This document shows, in pieces, positions 1 through 6,752 of a stretch of 10,207 bases of DNA. The position numbers and the translations under genes are program-made. A model generated the notes under the pieces. It was not told where the DNA came from. It saw only the letters and a list, made by a program, of their open reading frames with translations, and did not search any database. Location of the stretch: contig CAMWKX010000032.1 in NCBI GenBank assembly GCA_947174955.1, forward strand, positions 1 to 10,207. The letters are read 5' to 3'. This DNA comes from an uncultured Clostridia bacterium. GTDB lineage: Bacteria; Bacillota; Clostridia; Christensenellales; Borkfalkiaceae. Within the stretch, counting starts at the first letter, position 1; the number at the start of each line of letters is the position of its first letter.

Positions 1-568
1 CGTCGTGACGGGCTTCGTCCAGAATTTCCTCGGTCAAAAGCTTTTTTGCCTCGTCCTTAGTAAGCTGAGCGACCTTTTCAAGCTCTTGCACCATCAACTC
101 GTGCTGATGATTGACCTTTTCCTGCGTCTTCTTGACTTCCTGCTCTTTTAAAGTCAAGTTGTTTTTCTGCTTTTCAAGTTCCTCGTTCTTGCGATCGAGA
201 GCCGATTCCTTCTTTTCGAGGTTATCCTCTTTCTGCATCAGCCTCTGTTCGAGCTTGTTTAATTCGCTCTTTTTCTCTCTCGATTCTCTCTCGAACTCGT
301 TCTTTAATTTAAGCTCCTGTTCCTTAGCCTCTAAAATAGCCTCTTTTTTAAGTGCTTTACATTCAGCCGTCGCGTCCTCGATCATCTTTTCGGAACGCGC
401 CTTAACGTCGCCAAGTTGTCTTTCGACCTTGGATTTATAAATCCTCTGACCGAAAACCAAACATAAAACCGCCCCGGCAATTGCAATTACAGCAACTACA
501 ATCGCCACTATAAGTCCGACCATCATACCGTCGGCAAGGAACAGGGTGCCTAAGTTTGCCTTTAACAT
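1..568 (-). CDS. rny: Ribonuclease Y, N-terminal part (runs off left edge)
   Basis: RNase Y is the membrane-anchored endoribonuclease that starts mRNA decay in many Gram-positive bacteria. The visible 189 residues cover the N-terminal half. A hydrophobic segment at about residues 14-39 is the membrane anchor. It is followed from about residue 43 by a long, highly charged Glu/Lys-rich coiled coil that reaches the window edge. The KH and HD domains, which carry RNA binding and catalysis, would lie beyond position 1 and are not seen. The ATG at 566-568 is chosen because GGAGG lies 6 nt upstream (575-579) and the hydrophobic segment follows at the usual distance. The gene has its own promoter at 637-665 and is separated from nadE by a terminator, so it is transcribed independently of the recA operon. 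Rny commonly follows recA in Bacillota, which supports the call; here nadE intervenes. A generic coiled-coil membrane protein is the alternative, but order and architecture together favour Rny. Confidence 0.9.
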   Translation of the reverse strand, partial: MLKANLGTLFLADGMMVGLIVAIVVAVIAIAGAVLCLVFGQRIYKSKVERQLGDVKARSEKMIEDATAECKALKKEAILEAKEQELKLKNEFERESREKKSELNKLEQRLMQKEDNLEKKESALDRKNEELEKQKNNLTLKEQEVKKTQEKVNHQHELMVQELEKVAQLTKDEAKKLLTEEILDEARHD

Positions 569-574
569 AATAAG

Positions 575-580
575 CCTCCC
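575..580 (-). promoter_or_regulatory. Ribosome binding site of rny
   Basis: On the minus strand GGGAGG stands 6 nt before the ATG at 568, close to ideal for a Gram-positive ribosome, and it fixes the rny start. Two weaker purine runs (AAGAGG and AAAAAGG) lie further upstream in the leader, but no start codon follows them at a useful distance. Confidence 0.85.
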
Positions 581-599
581 TGATTAAATTTTATATATA

Positions 600-619
600 T
601 TAAAGCCTCTTAAAGCCTT
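600..619. repeat. Tandem 10-bp direct repeat in the rny leader
   Basis: Two adjacent decamers, TTAAAGCCTC (600-609) and TTAAAGCCTT (610-619) on the plus strand, differ at only the last base. They lie in the predicted 5' leader of rny, between the promoter and the ribosome binding site. On the transcript this is a doubled GGCUUUAA. No function is evident and chance duplication is possible. Confidence 0.6.
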
Positions 620-636
620 TTTATATACCATAATTA

Positions 637-665
637 ATTTTACACCTTAGCGGCGTAATTGTCAA
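637..665 (-). promoter_or_regulatory. Sigma-A promoter of rny
   Basis: Read on the minus strand, a perfect -35 box TTGACA (660-665) is followed by a 17-nt spacer and TAAAAT (637-642), which matches the -10 consensus at five of six positions. The upstream flank is AT-rich. Transcription would start near 630, giving an rny leader of about 62 nt. The promoter sits directly after the nadE terminator, so rny is a separate transcription unit. Confidence 0.85.
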
Positions 666-696
666 TTTATTTGGATAAATAACCTTTCACTATTAT

Positions 697-733
697 TAAA
701 AATAAAGGACCGCGCGACGGTCGTCACGCGGTC
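697..733 (-). terminator. Intrinsic terminator after nadE
   Basis: Just past the nadE stop, GACCGCG (727-733) pairs with CGCGGTC (708-714) on the minus strand. Four further inner pairs, one of them U-G, close a GACC tetraloop at 719-722. This 11-bp GC-rich stem is followed by a CTTTATTTTTA tract. It is a strong rho-independent terminator for the long operon. The T-tract lies on the minus side, so the orientation is clear. Confidence 0.92.
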
Positions 734-739
734 TTAAAA

Positions 740-2647
740 TTATTCGAGATAATCCAGCCAAAGCGCACATACGGCGTCGGACGGCATACGCCAGTCACCG
801 CGCGGCGAAAGCGCCACACTGCCCACTTTTACTCCGTCGGGCATACACGAACGCTTGAACTGCTGTGCAAAGAAACGCTTTATAAACGTTTTCAGCCACT
901 TTTTAATAGTCTCTTCCGTATATTCGTCCTTAAAGGTTCTGCACGCAAGATAAAGAATTTTATCGGGAGAAAAACCGCAGCGCACAAAATAATACAGGAA
1001 AAAGTCGTGCAATTCGTACGGACCCACCAGATCCTCCGTCTTCTGCGCTATGTTGCCGTCCTTATCGGGCGGAAGAAGTTCGGGGCTGATTTCGGTGTTC
1101 AAAATACTCGTGAGTACTTTCTTTATTTCACCGCCGAGCTTTTCGGCTTCGTACGCAACGAGGTGCTTAACCAAAGTTTTGGGCACTCCCGCGTTTACGC
1201 CGTACATTGACATATGGTCGCCGTTATAGGTTGCCCAGCCGAGCGCAAGTTCGCTTAAATCGCCCGTACCGATAACCATACCGCCGTTGTCGTTCGCCAA
1301 GTCCATTAAAACCATCGTGCGCATACGCGCCTGAGCGTTTTCGTAGGTTACGTTTCTGTCGTCGGGGTCGTGACCTATGTCTTTGAAATGGCTGTTGACC
1401 GTTTTCCCGACGGGGATTTCCTTAACGGTAACGCCAAGCGCTTCCATAAGTTTTACTGAATTACTTTTCGTCTTTTTCGTAGTGCCGAAGCCTGGCATTG
1501 TTACGGCTATAATGTCTTTCAAATCTTTACCGAGCGATTTGAACGCACGCACGGTAACAAGCAGTGCAAGCGCCGAATCGAGCCCGCCAGAAACACCTAT
1601 AACCGCAGTCTTGGCATTGCTGTGCAAAAGCCTCTTTTCAAGTCCTTTGGACTGAATATTCAAGATAAGTTCGCTTCTTTCGGACAGACCGCTTTCGGGA
1701 ACGAACGGCAGTTTGGGATAAGTGCGCGAAATTTCACGGTCGGTATCGTCCGTTTCAAAGTCGTGCCAATAACCTCTGTCGTCAGCATTCCTTTGGAACA
1801 CGCTTGACATTTTGCGTCGCTCGGTCCCCAAAAAATCAAGGTCGATTTCGCCGTATATAAGTCCGTTATCGAACAGCTTGCTTTCCGATAAAACCACGCC
1901 GTTTTCGGCAATTATATTGTGACCCGCAAACACCAAATCGGTAGTACTCTCGCCGTTGCCCGCGTCGCAATAAACGTATCCGCTAATCAACTTTGCCGAC
2001 TGCATTTTTACAAGGTTTCTTCTGTATTCCGCTTTACCTACCGTTTCGTTACTGCACGAAAGATTTACTATGATATTAGCCCCCGCTTTGGTAAGCCGGA
2101 CAGACGGAGAATCGGGCACCCACAAGTCCTCGCAAATTTCACAGGCTACGGTAAAATCAGGATTTGCGGTAGAAATAAAAATTTGGTCTCCACCGAACGG
2201 GAAACGTTCACCCGCAATGTCAAAATAAAAAACTCCGTCATTGTCGGGCAGTATTGAAAAGTGACGCTTTTCGTAAAATTCTCCGTAGTTTGGTATATAG
2301 CTCTTGGGAACAACGCCTAAAATCGAGCCATCGCTGATGACTACGGCGCAGTTATAAAGCCGTCCCGCATTTTCCAAAGGTGCGCCGACGAACACCAAGG
2401 TTTTAATTCCCTCGGTTGCTTTTGCAATTTCGACGATCGCTTTTTCGCACGCCTTTATAAGCGCGGGTTGATTGAATAAATCGCCGCACGTGTAGCCACA
2501 AACGCAAAGCTCGGGAAATACGGTAAGCTGACTACCGTTCTCCGCGCTCTCTTTGATTGCCTTTATTATATTTTCAGTGTTGTACTTAACGTCGGCAACC
2601 CTTATTTCGGGGGTTGCCGCGCAAACTTTTACGTAACCGAATTTCAT
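740..2647 (-). CDS. nadE: Glutamine-dependent NAD(+) synthetase
   Basis: This cytoplasmic enzyme makes NAD from nicotinic acid adenine dinucleotide, ATP and glutamine, the last step of NAD biosynthesis. The 635 residues hold two domains, as in long glutamine-dependent NadE proteins. Residues about 1-275 form a nitrilase-type glutaminase with the expected Glu-Lys-Cys triad: E46 (FPELCV), K115 (VPKSY) and C172 (EICEDLW). Residues about 325-635 form the ATP-pyrophosphatase synthetase domain with the SGGLDS loop at 353-358, the GTGDLSELALGW segment near 460-471 and the conserved C-terminal block near 599-624. The ATG at 2645-2647 overlaps the recA stop by one base (TGATG), and GAAGG sits 7 nt upstream inside recA, so translation is coupled to recA. 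Expression should come from the operon promoter, since no own promoter is visible. No key residue is missing. Its place between recA and rny is unusual. Confidence 0.97.
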   Translation of the reverse strand: MKFGYVKVCAATPEIRVADVKYNTENIIKAIKESAENGSQLTVFPELCVCGYTCGDLFNQPALIKACEKAIVEIAKATEGIKTLVFVGAPLENAGRLYNCAVVISDGSILGVVPKSYIPNYGEFYEKRHFSILPDNDGVFYFDIAGERFPFGGDQIFISTANPDFTVACEICEDLWVPDSPSVRLTKAGANIIVNLSCSNETVGKAEYRRNLVKMQSAKLISGYVYCDAGNGESTTDLVFAGHNIIAENGVVLSESKLFDNGLIYGEIDLDFLGTERRKMSSVFQRNADDRGYWHDFETDDTDREISRTYPKLPFVPESGLSERSELILNIQSKGLEKRLLHSNAKTAVIGVSGGLDSALALLVTVRAFKSLGKDLKDIIAVTMPGFGTTKKTKSNSVKLMEALGVTVKEIPVGKTVNSHFKDIGHDPDDRNVTYENAQARMRTMVLMDLANDNGGMVIGTGDLSELALGWATYNGDHMSMYGVNAGVPKTLVKHLVAYEAEKLGGEIKKVLTSILNTEISPELLPPDKDGNIAQKTEDLVGPYELHDFFLYYFVRCGFSPDKILYLACRTFKDEYTEETIKKWLKTFIKRFFAQQFKRSCMPDGVKVGSVALSPRGDWRMPSDAVCALWLDYLE

Positions 2648-3654
2648 CAGTCAGCCTTCTTTAACGACGCCTTGTGCGCCTCTCTTATCTTTGCTTCAAG
2701 CTCTTCTTTAAGCGCGGGATTAGCCTTTAAATGCTCGCGCATCTTCTCTCTGCCGTTGGCAACCTTCTCGTCGTTATAGCTGAACCACGCGCCGCTCTTT
2801 GTAAGCAAACCGTATTCCAATCCGAGGTCGATAAGGCAGCCTTCCTGCGAAATACCTTCGCCGTAGATAATGTCGAATTCCGCAACCTTGAACGGAGGCG
2901 CAACCTTGTTTTTAACAACCTTGGCTTTCGCTCTGTTGCCGACAATATCGCCGTCGCTCTTCAACGAGTCCGCCTTTCTTATATCGAGGCGCAGGGAAGC
3001 AAAATATTTGAGCGCCTTGCCGCCGGGGGTGGTTTCGGGATTACCGAACATTACGCCTACCTTTTCGCGCAACTGGTTGATAAAGATTACGCAAGTCTTG
3101 GAACGGTTGGTAATAGCCGTCAGCTTTCTCAAAGCCTGCGACATAAGTCTTGCCAAAAGACCTACGTGCGTGTCGCCCATATCGCCCTCGATTTCTGCCT
3201 TGGGAGTAAGCGCGGCAACAGAGTCAACGACAATTACGTCGACAGCGCTCGAACGCACGAGCGACTCGCAGATATCGAGCGCCTGTTCGCCCGTGTCGGG
3301 CTGGGAAATGTACAGCTCGTCCGTCTTAACGCCGAGTGCGTGCGCATATACAGCGTCGAGAGCGTGTTCCGCGTCGATAAAAGCCGCAACGCCGCCAGCT
3401 TTTTGCGCCTGCGCTATTATGTGCAAAGCAACGGTCGTTTTACCCGAAGATTCGGGACCGTATATTTCCATAATTCTGCCTCTGGGCACGCCGCCCACGC
3501 CGAGAGCTAAGTCGAGCGAAAGACAGCCGGTGGAAATAACTTCGAGTTCGGACGAAACCTTTTCGTCGCCGAGCTTCATTATCGATCCCTTGCCGTACTG
3601 CTTTTCGATCATTGCGATCGTCGAATTGAGTGCTTTGAGTTTTTCTTCGTTCAT
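2647..3654 (-). CDS. recA: Recombinase RecA
   Basis: RecA forms ATP-dependent filaments on single-stranded DNA, performs strand exchange and, where LexA exists, promotes its self-cleavage. The 335 residues align closely with the family. The Walker A motif GPESSGKT is at 66-73, the catalytic glutamate is E96 (IDAEHAL), Walker B is VIVVDSV at 140-146, loop L1 lies around 156-165 (EGDMGDTHVG) and Q194 (FINQLR) is the ATP-sensing glutamine before loop L2. There is no intein. The C-terminus is short and ends in a lysine-rich run instead of the acidic tail seen in well-studied RecAs. The ATG at 3654 has AAGAGG 9 nt upstream (3664-3669). Only 17 nt separate it from the cinA stop, so it belongs to the operon. 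I found no palindrome of the GAAC-N4-GTTC type, the Bacillus LexA box, just upstream. Confidence 0.99.
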   Translation of the reverse strand: MNEEKLKALNSTIAMIEKQYGKGSIMKLGDEKVSSELEVISTGCLSLDLALGVGGVPRGRIMEIYGPESSGKTTVALHIIAQAQKAGGVAAFIDAEHALDAVYAHALGVKTDELYISQPDTGEQALDICESLVRSSAVDVIVVDSVAALTPKAEIEGDMGDTHVGLLARLMSQALRKLTAITNRSKTCVIFINQLREKVGVMFGNPETTPGGKALKYFASLRLDIRKADSLKSDGDIVGNRAKAKVVKNKVAPPFKVAEFDIIYGEGISQEGCLIDLGLEYGLLTKSGAWFSYNDEKVANGREKMREHLKANPALKEELEAKIREAHKASLKKAD

Positions 3655-3663
3655 TTATGTTTA

Positions 3664-3669
3664 CCTCTT
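3664..3669 (-). promoter_or_regulatory. Ribosome binding site of recA
   Basis: AAGAGG on the minus strand lies 9 nt before the recA ATG, within the 17-nt gap after cinA. It is the only true intergenic ribosome binding site in the operon after the first gene, so recA need not depend on translation of cinA. Confidence 0.75.
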
Positions 3670-3671
3670 AA

Positions 3672-4769
3672 TTATTTTAACCTTTTATATGCGAGGAACA
3701 GCGCGTGGTTTATACCCTTCTCGGTTATTGCCTGTCTGTCGCCCGCAAAATTAAATTTGTAAACGGCTACGTCCTCGCCGATACCCACGCCTATATAGGC
3801 AAGCCCGACGGGCTTTAACGTGTTGTCCGACTTGGGACCCGCAATACCCGTTGTGGAAACCGCAACCTCGCAGTTGCCGGTATTGAGCAATCCGTCAGCC
3901 ATCTGATACGCCGTTTCCGCCGATACCGCGCCGTACTGACTTAAAGTCAGCTCGCTTACGCCCAGCCGCCCCGCTTTCGCCTCGTTGGAATAGGTATTCA
4001 GTCCCTCGAAATACACTTCTGAAACGCCCGATACTTCCACGAGCCTTTTGCCTACTCCGCCGCCCGTAAAGCTTTCGGCAACCGCAATTTTCATTCGCCT
4101 GAGCTTTAAAAGTCTGTAAAGTTGTTCGGCAAGCGAAATATCTTCGAGCGCGTAAATATAGTCGTTAAGTTTTTTTATAATTATTCGCTGAGCCTCGTCG
4201 AGCTGCATCTTGGGTGTTTTCGACGAATACACGATTTCTATTCTGATATCGTCGAAAGAATTTTTAACGTTAAACGTTATTACTCCGTCCTTAAACAATC
4301 CCGCCGCCTGGGAAAGCGCCTCGTTTATAAGCTTTTGCGGCGCGCCGACAGCCCTTATGACAGCGCTGTCATATTTTAAACCGTATTTCTCGTCCAGAAC
4401 TCTCTTAATATCTTCGAACCGCAGTCTGCCGTCGCAGTCGGAAGCGATAATGAAAACGCTCTTATCTCCGCTGTTCAAGATACCCAGACCGTCGAACTGC
4501 CCGCCCGTAAGCTGCGCGGTAAACTCTCCGAGCATTTTGCTCATTTTTTCGGGACAGAGCAAAAGAACGTTGTCAAAATTTTCGACGCCGTCTTTGATAG
4601 CGTCAATAATTTCCGTACGGCTGTCATAAGCTATGCGGCTTATTTTATCGCAATAATAGCCGTACGTTGCAAGACTTGCCGCCGCATTTTCGATTTTGGC
4701 AAAATCGGTCTGCCGTTTATTTTCAAACGCAAGCAAAACTATTGCGCCGCGCCTCTCCGTCGTACTCAT
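3672..4769 (-). CDS. cinA: CinA family protein with NMN deamidase domain
   Basis: The C-terminal domain (residues about 215-365) is the CinA/PncC amidase, which converts nicotinamide mononucleotide to nicotinic acid mononucleotide and ammonia. Its marks are AESFTGG (231-237), FEGLNTYSNEAK (254-265), GAVSAETA (280-287), TGIAGP (307-312) and KPVGLAYIG (319-327). The linker region matches full-length CinA: IRAVGAPQKLINEAL (138-152) sits where family members have a Gly-x-x-Glu/Gln-Ser type segment, and LNDYIYALED (201-210) precedes the amidase. The N-terminal ~130 residues hold the position of the MoCF-like domain, but the usual GTELL and GGLGPTxDD motifs are absent, so ADP-ribose pyrophosphatase-type activity is doubtful. 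The ATG at 4767-4769 overlaps the pgsA stop by 4 nt (ATGA). The only purine run, AAAGG, lies 1 nt upstream, so initiation probably depends on coupling to pgsA. CinA before recA is the classic order in Bacillota. Confidence 0.92.
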   Translation of the reverse strand: MSTTERRGAIVLLAFENKRQTDFAKIENAAASLATYGYYCDKISRIAYDSRTEIIDAIKDGVENFDNVLLLCPEKMSKMLGEFTAQLTGGQFDGLGILNSGDKSVFIIASDCDGRLRFEDIKRVLDEKYGLKYDSAVIRAVGAPQKLINEALSQAAGLFKDGVITFNVKNSFDDIRIEIVYSSKTPKMQLDEAQRIIIKKLNDYIYALEDISLAEQLYRLLKLRRMKIAVAESFTGGGVGKRLVEVSGVSEVYFEGLNTYSNEAKAGRLGVSELTLSQYGAVSAETAYQMADGLLNTGNCEVAVSTTGIAGPKSDNTLKPVGLAYIGVGIGEDVAVYKFNFAGDRQAITEKGINHALFLAYKRLK

Positions 4770-5422
4770 ACCTTTAATACTTGAATATTTTTAACAATGT
4801 AGTTTACGCCCGATATTACCGTAAGTAGCGTCGCCAATGCAAAGAAGCCAAGCCCCACGTAGTTGATTATAAGAACCGCAAGATGTACTCCCAAAAATTC
4901 GGAAAGCCCCGCTGCAATCAGAAGCACGATCAAACTTATCATCTGCGTGACCGTCTTATATTTGCCTATCATATCCGCGGCAATAACTATGCCCGCGTCG
5001 GCGGCAACCATTCTGAAACCGCTGACAATAAGTTCTCTGCCCAGAATTACCGCAACGCAGCAACCGCCCGCAATCAGTGCCCAGCCGCCGAGTCCCAAAG
5101 TGAAAAACTCACCCGACGCAGTCAGAAATACTATCATTGCCGCGGCAACTAAAATTTTGTCGGCAACGGGGTCGAGAAATTTGCCGAGATTGGTTATGAG
5201 CTTATATTTGCGCGCAAAATGTCCGTCGAGATAGTCGGTAAAGCTTGCAAGAGCAAACACCGCAAGAGCCGCAAAGTAGTGCCCCTTAAAAGGAACGTAA
5301 AAGAGCGCGATAAACAGCGGTATCATCACTACGCGCGCTATGGTAAGTTTGTTGGGCAGGTTCATTACCCCCTTGCCCTTGGCAAACTTATAAAATTTAC
5401 TTTCGTTGTTTTCTTCACTCAC
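4766..5422 (-). CDS. pgsA: CDP-diacylglycerol-glycerol-3-phosphate 3-phosphatidyltransferase
   Basis: This integral membrane enzyme makes phosphatidylglycerol phosphate from CDP-diacylglycerol and glycerol 3-phosphate, the committed step to phosphatidylglycerol. The full CDP-alcohol phosphotransferase signature D-x2-D-G-x2-A-R-x8-G-x3-D-x3-D is present. Counting from the chosen start, its residues are D63, D66, G67, A70, R71, G80, D84 and D88. About five or six hydrophobic segments surround it. I choose the GTG at 5420-5422 (218 residues) because GGAGG lies 9 nt upstream and the resulting 8-nt overlap with rimO repeats the layout of the ftsK-rimO junction. The family usually begins near MNLPNKLT, which here is the ATG at 5363-5365 (199 residues); that ATG has only a G-run about 2 nt upstream, which is too close to be good. 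The longer start adds a polar 19-residue N-terminus. Function is secure; the start is less so. Confidence 0.96.
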   Translation of the reverse strand: MSEENNESKFYKFAKGKGVMNLPNKLTIARVVMIPLFIALFYVPFKGHYFAALAVFALASFTDYLDGHFARKYKLITNLGKFLDPVADKILVAAAMIVFLTASGEFFTLGLGGWALIAGGCCVAVILGRELIVSGFRMVAADAGIVIAADMIGKYKTVTQMISLIVLLIAAGLSEFLGVHLAVLIINYVGLGFFALATLLTVISGVNYIVKNIQVLKV

Positions 5423-6752
5423 CGTCGAAGTCCTCCGTTTTACCGTACGTATCGTAGCTGTCACAGGATAAAATCCGCACGTCGTAATACTCGCCCTGTA
5501 CCGCGTTTGCCGCGTTGAAATATACTCTGCCGTCTATCTCCGGCGCGCTGAAATACGCACGCCCGACAAAACAGCCTTTGTCGTAATCGATACCGTCGCA
5601 CAGCACTTTTACCCTCTTGCCAACGTAACTCGAAAGATATTCCTGCGAAATCTCTCTCTGCACGGCGTAAAGCTTTTTCACCCGCCGCTTTTTCACCGCG
5701 TAAGGCACCTGCCCTTTCATCTTGTATGCGGGCGTATCGGGTTCGCGGGAGAAGGCGAAAAATCCGCAGTTGACAAGCTTTGCTTCCCTGATAAAGTCGC
5801 ACATTGCCTCGAACTCTTTTTCCGTTTCCGAAGGGAAACCGCTTATAAAGGTCGAGCGTATGGCAATACCGGGTATTTCACGCTTTAATTTTTCAATCAA
5901 CGCCAGATATTCTTCGCGCGTGCCCCGTCTGTTCATAAGTTTAAGTACACGCGTTTCGCTGTGTTGCAGCGGTATATCCAGGTATTTGACAATCTTGGGG
6001 TTATCCCTTACCTCGACAATCAGTTCGTCGTCGATCATATCGGGATAACAGTAAAGTAATCTTACACTATTAATGTTGACAAGTGTTGTCAACTTTTGCA
6101 AAAAATTTACTAAATAATTTTTTCCGTAGAGGTCAATTCCGTAACGCGAAACGTCCTGAGCAACCAAAATCAATTCGGAAACGTCACCCAGCTCCTCCGC
6201 CTCGCGCAGCAAATCCTCCATCGGATAGCTGCGATATCTGCCGCGGATTTTGGGAATTAGGCAGTACGTACAGAAGTTGTTGCAGCCGTCGGCAATCTTT
6301 AAATACGCATAATGACAGGGCGTAGTAACCACCCTGTCGCCGCAGTATTTATTATCGCCAAGCCCGACGAAATTAACTCTTTCGCCGTTATACGATTTTT
6401 CGAGAGCCTCGAAAAAATTATTATAATCGTCAATACCCAAAAACAAGTCCGCCTCGGAAAGCTGCGAATACAGCTCGCCGACGTACTTTTGCGGCAGACA
6501 ACCGGAAACTACAAGCTTTTCGAGATTACCGCCCTTATAAGCGGCACACTCCAGAACCGTTTCGATAGACTCCTTGCGCGCCTCGTTCAAGAACGCGCAA
6601 GTGTTTACGATTATTACGTTTGCCTCTTCGATATCGTCGGTTATGGTGCAGCCGCGCGCACGGATAACGGACAAAAGTTTTTCGGTATCGACGCGGTTTT
6701 TATCGCATCCGAGCGATATTACGCCGAATTTCTTACGTGTAAAATCAATCAT
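5415..6752 (-). CDS. rimO: Ribosomal protein S12 methylthiotransferase RimO
   Basis: RimO is a radical-SAM iron-sulfur enzyme that adds a methylthio group to the conserved aspartate of ribosomal protein S12. With the ATG start the protein has 445 residues in three domains. The N-terminal methylthiotransferase domain has its three cluster cysteines at C16 (LGCDKN), C52 (NTCAF) and C85 (SGCLP). The radical-SAM domain has C157, C161 and C164 in CNNFCTYC, then IRGRYRS, VAQDVSRYGIDLYG, LDIPLQH and SGFPSET. The C-terminal TRAM domain starts near residue 377. The block around YLKIADGC, the YG-DLYG segment and SAPEIDG favour RimO over the tRNA enzymes MiaB and MtaB. The ATG at 6750-6752 is preferred to the TTG one codon earlier, because GGAG is 6 nt before the ATG and only 3 nt before the TTG. 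It overlaps ftsK by 8 nt. A short AT-rich stretch lies at about 6050-6125. Confidence 0.96.
   Translation of the reverse strand: MIDFTRKKFGVISLGCDKNRVDTEKLLSVIRARGCTITDDIEEANVIIVNTCAFLNEARKESIETVLECAAYKGGNLEKLVVSGCLPQKYVGELYSQLSEADLFLGIDDYNNFFEALEKSYNGERVNFVGLGDNKYCGDRVVTTPCHYAYLKIADGCNNFCTYCLIPKIRGRYRSYPMEDLLREAEELGDVSELILVAQDVSRYGIDLYGKNYLVNFLQKLTTLVNINSVRLLYCYPDMIDDELIVEVRDNPKIVKYLDIPLQHSETRVLKLMNRRGTREEYLALIEKLKREIPGIAIRSTFISGFPSETEKEFEAMCDFIREAKLVNCGFFAFSREPDTPAYKMKGQVPYAVKKRRVKKLYAVQREISQEYLSSYVGKRVKVLCDGIDYDKGCFVGRAYFSAPEIDGRVYFNAANAVQGEYYDVRILSCDSYDTYGKTEDFDGE
5432..5436 (-). promoter_or_regulatory. Ribosome binding site of pgsA inside rimO
   Basis: GGAGG on the minus strand, in the last codons of rimO, is 9 nt before the GTG at 5422. 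It supports the GTG start over the internal ATG at 5365 and suggests translational coupling with rimO. Confidence 0.65.
6075..6093. repeat. Perfect 7-bp inverted repeat within rimO
   Basis: GTTGACA (6075-6081) and TGTCAAC (6087-6093) form a perfect inverted repeat around a 5-nt centre, in a locally AT-rich part of rimO encoding about residues 219-226. It has the look of an operator for a dimeric regulator, but it lies deep within a coding sequence with no promoter pattern beside it. Chance is a fair explanation. Confidence 0.5.

Noticed and set aside
111..440. Plus-strand open frame of 109 codons rich in Ser, Phe and Leu
   Set aside because: It is the antisense shadow of the Glu/Lys-rich coiled coil of RNase Y; GAA, AAG and GAG codons read backwards give Ser, Phe and Leu.
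3715..3722. Exact GAGAAGGG octamer (SpoIIIE recognition sequence of Bacillus) on the minus strand, at the end of cinA
   Set aside because: A given octamer is expected about once in three windows of this size over both strands, so a single copy says nothing without a genome-wide skew analysis.
2731..3754. Two long open frames (259 and 294 codons) on the plus strand opposite recA and the end of cinA
   Set aside because: They lie wholly antisense to highly conserved recA and cinA sequence, have no good ribosome binding site or promoter, and their translations show no known domain. Codon bias of the real genes explains the lack of stops.
6075..6104. Plus-strand TTGACA as a promoter inside rimO
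   Set aside because: No -10-like hexamer lies 16-18 nt downstream, and no plus-strand gene follows.
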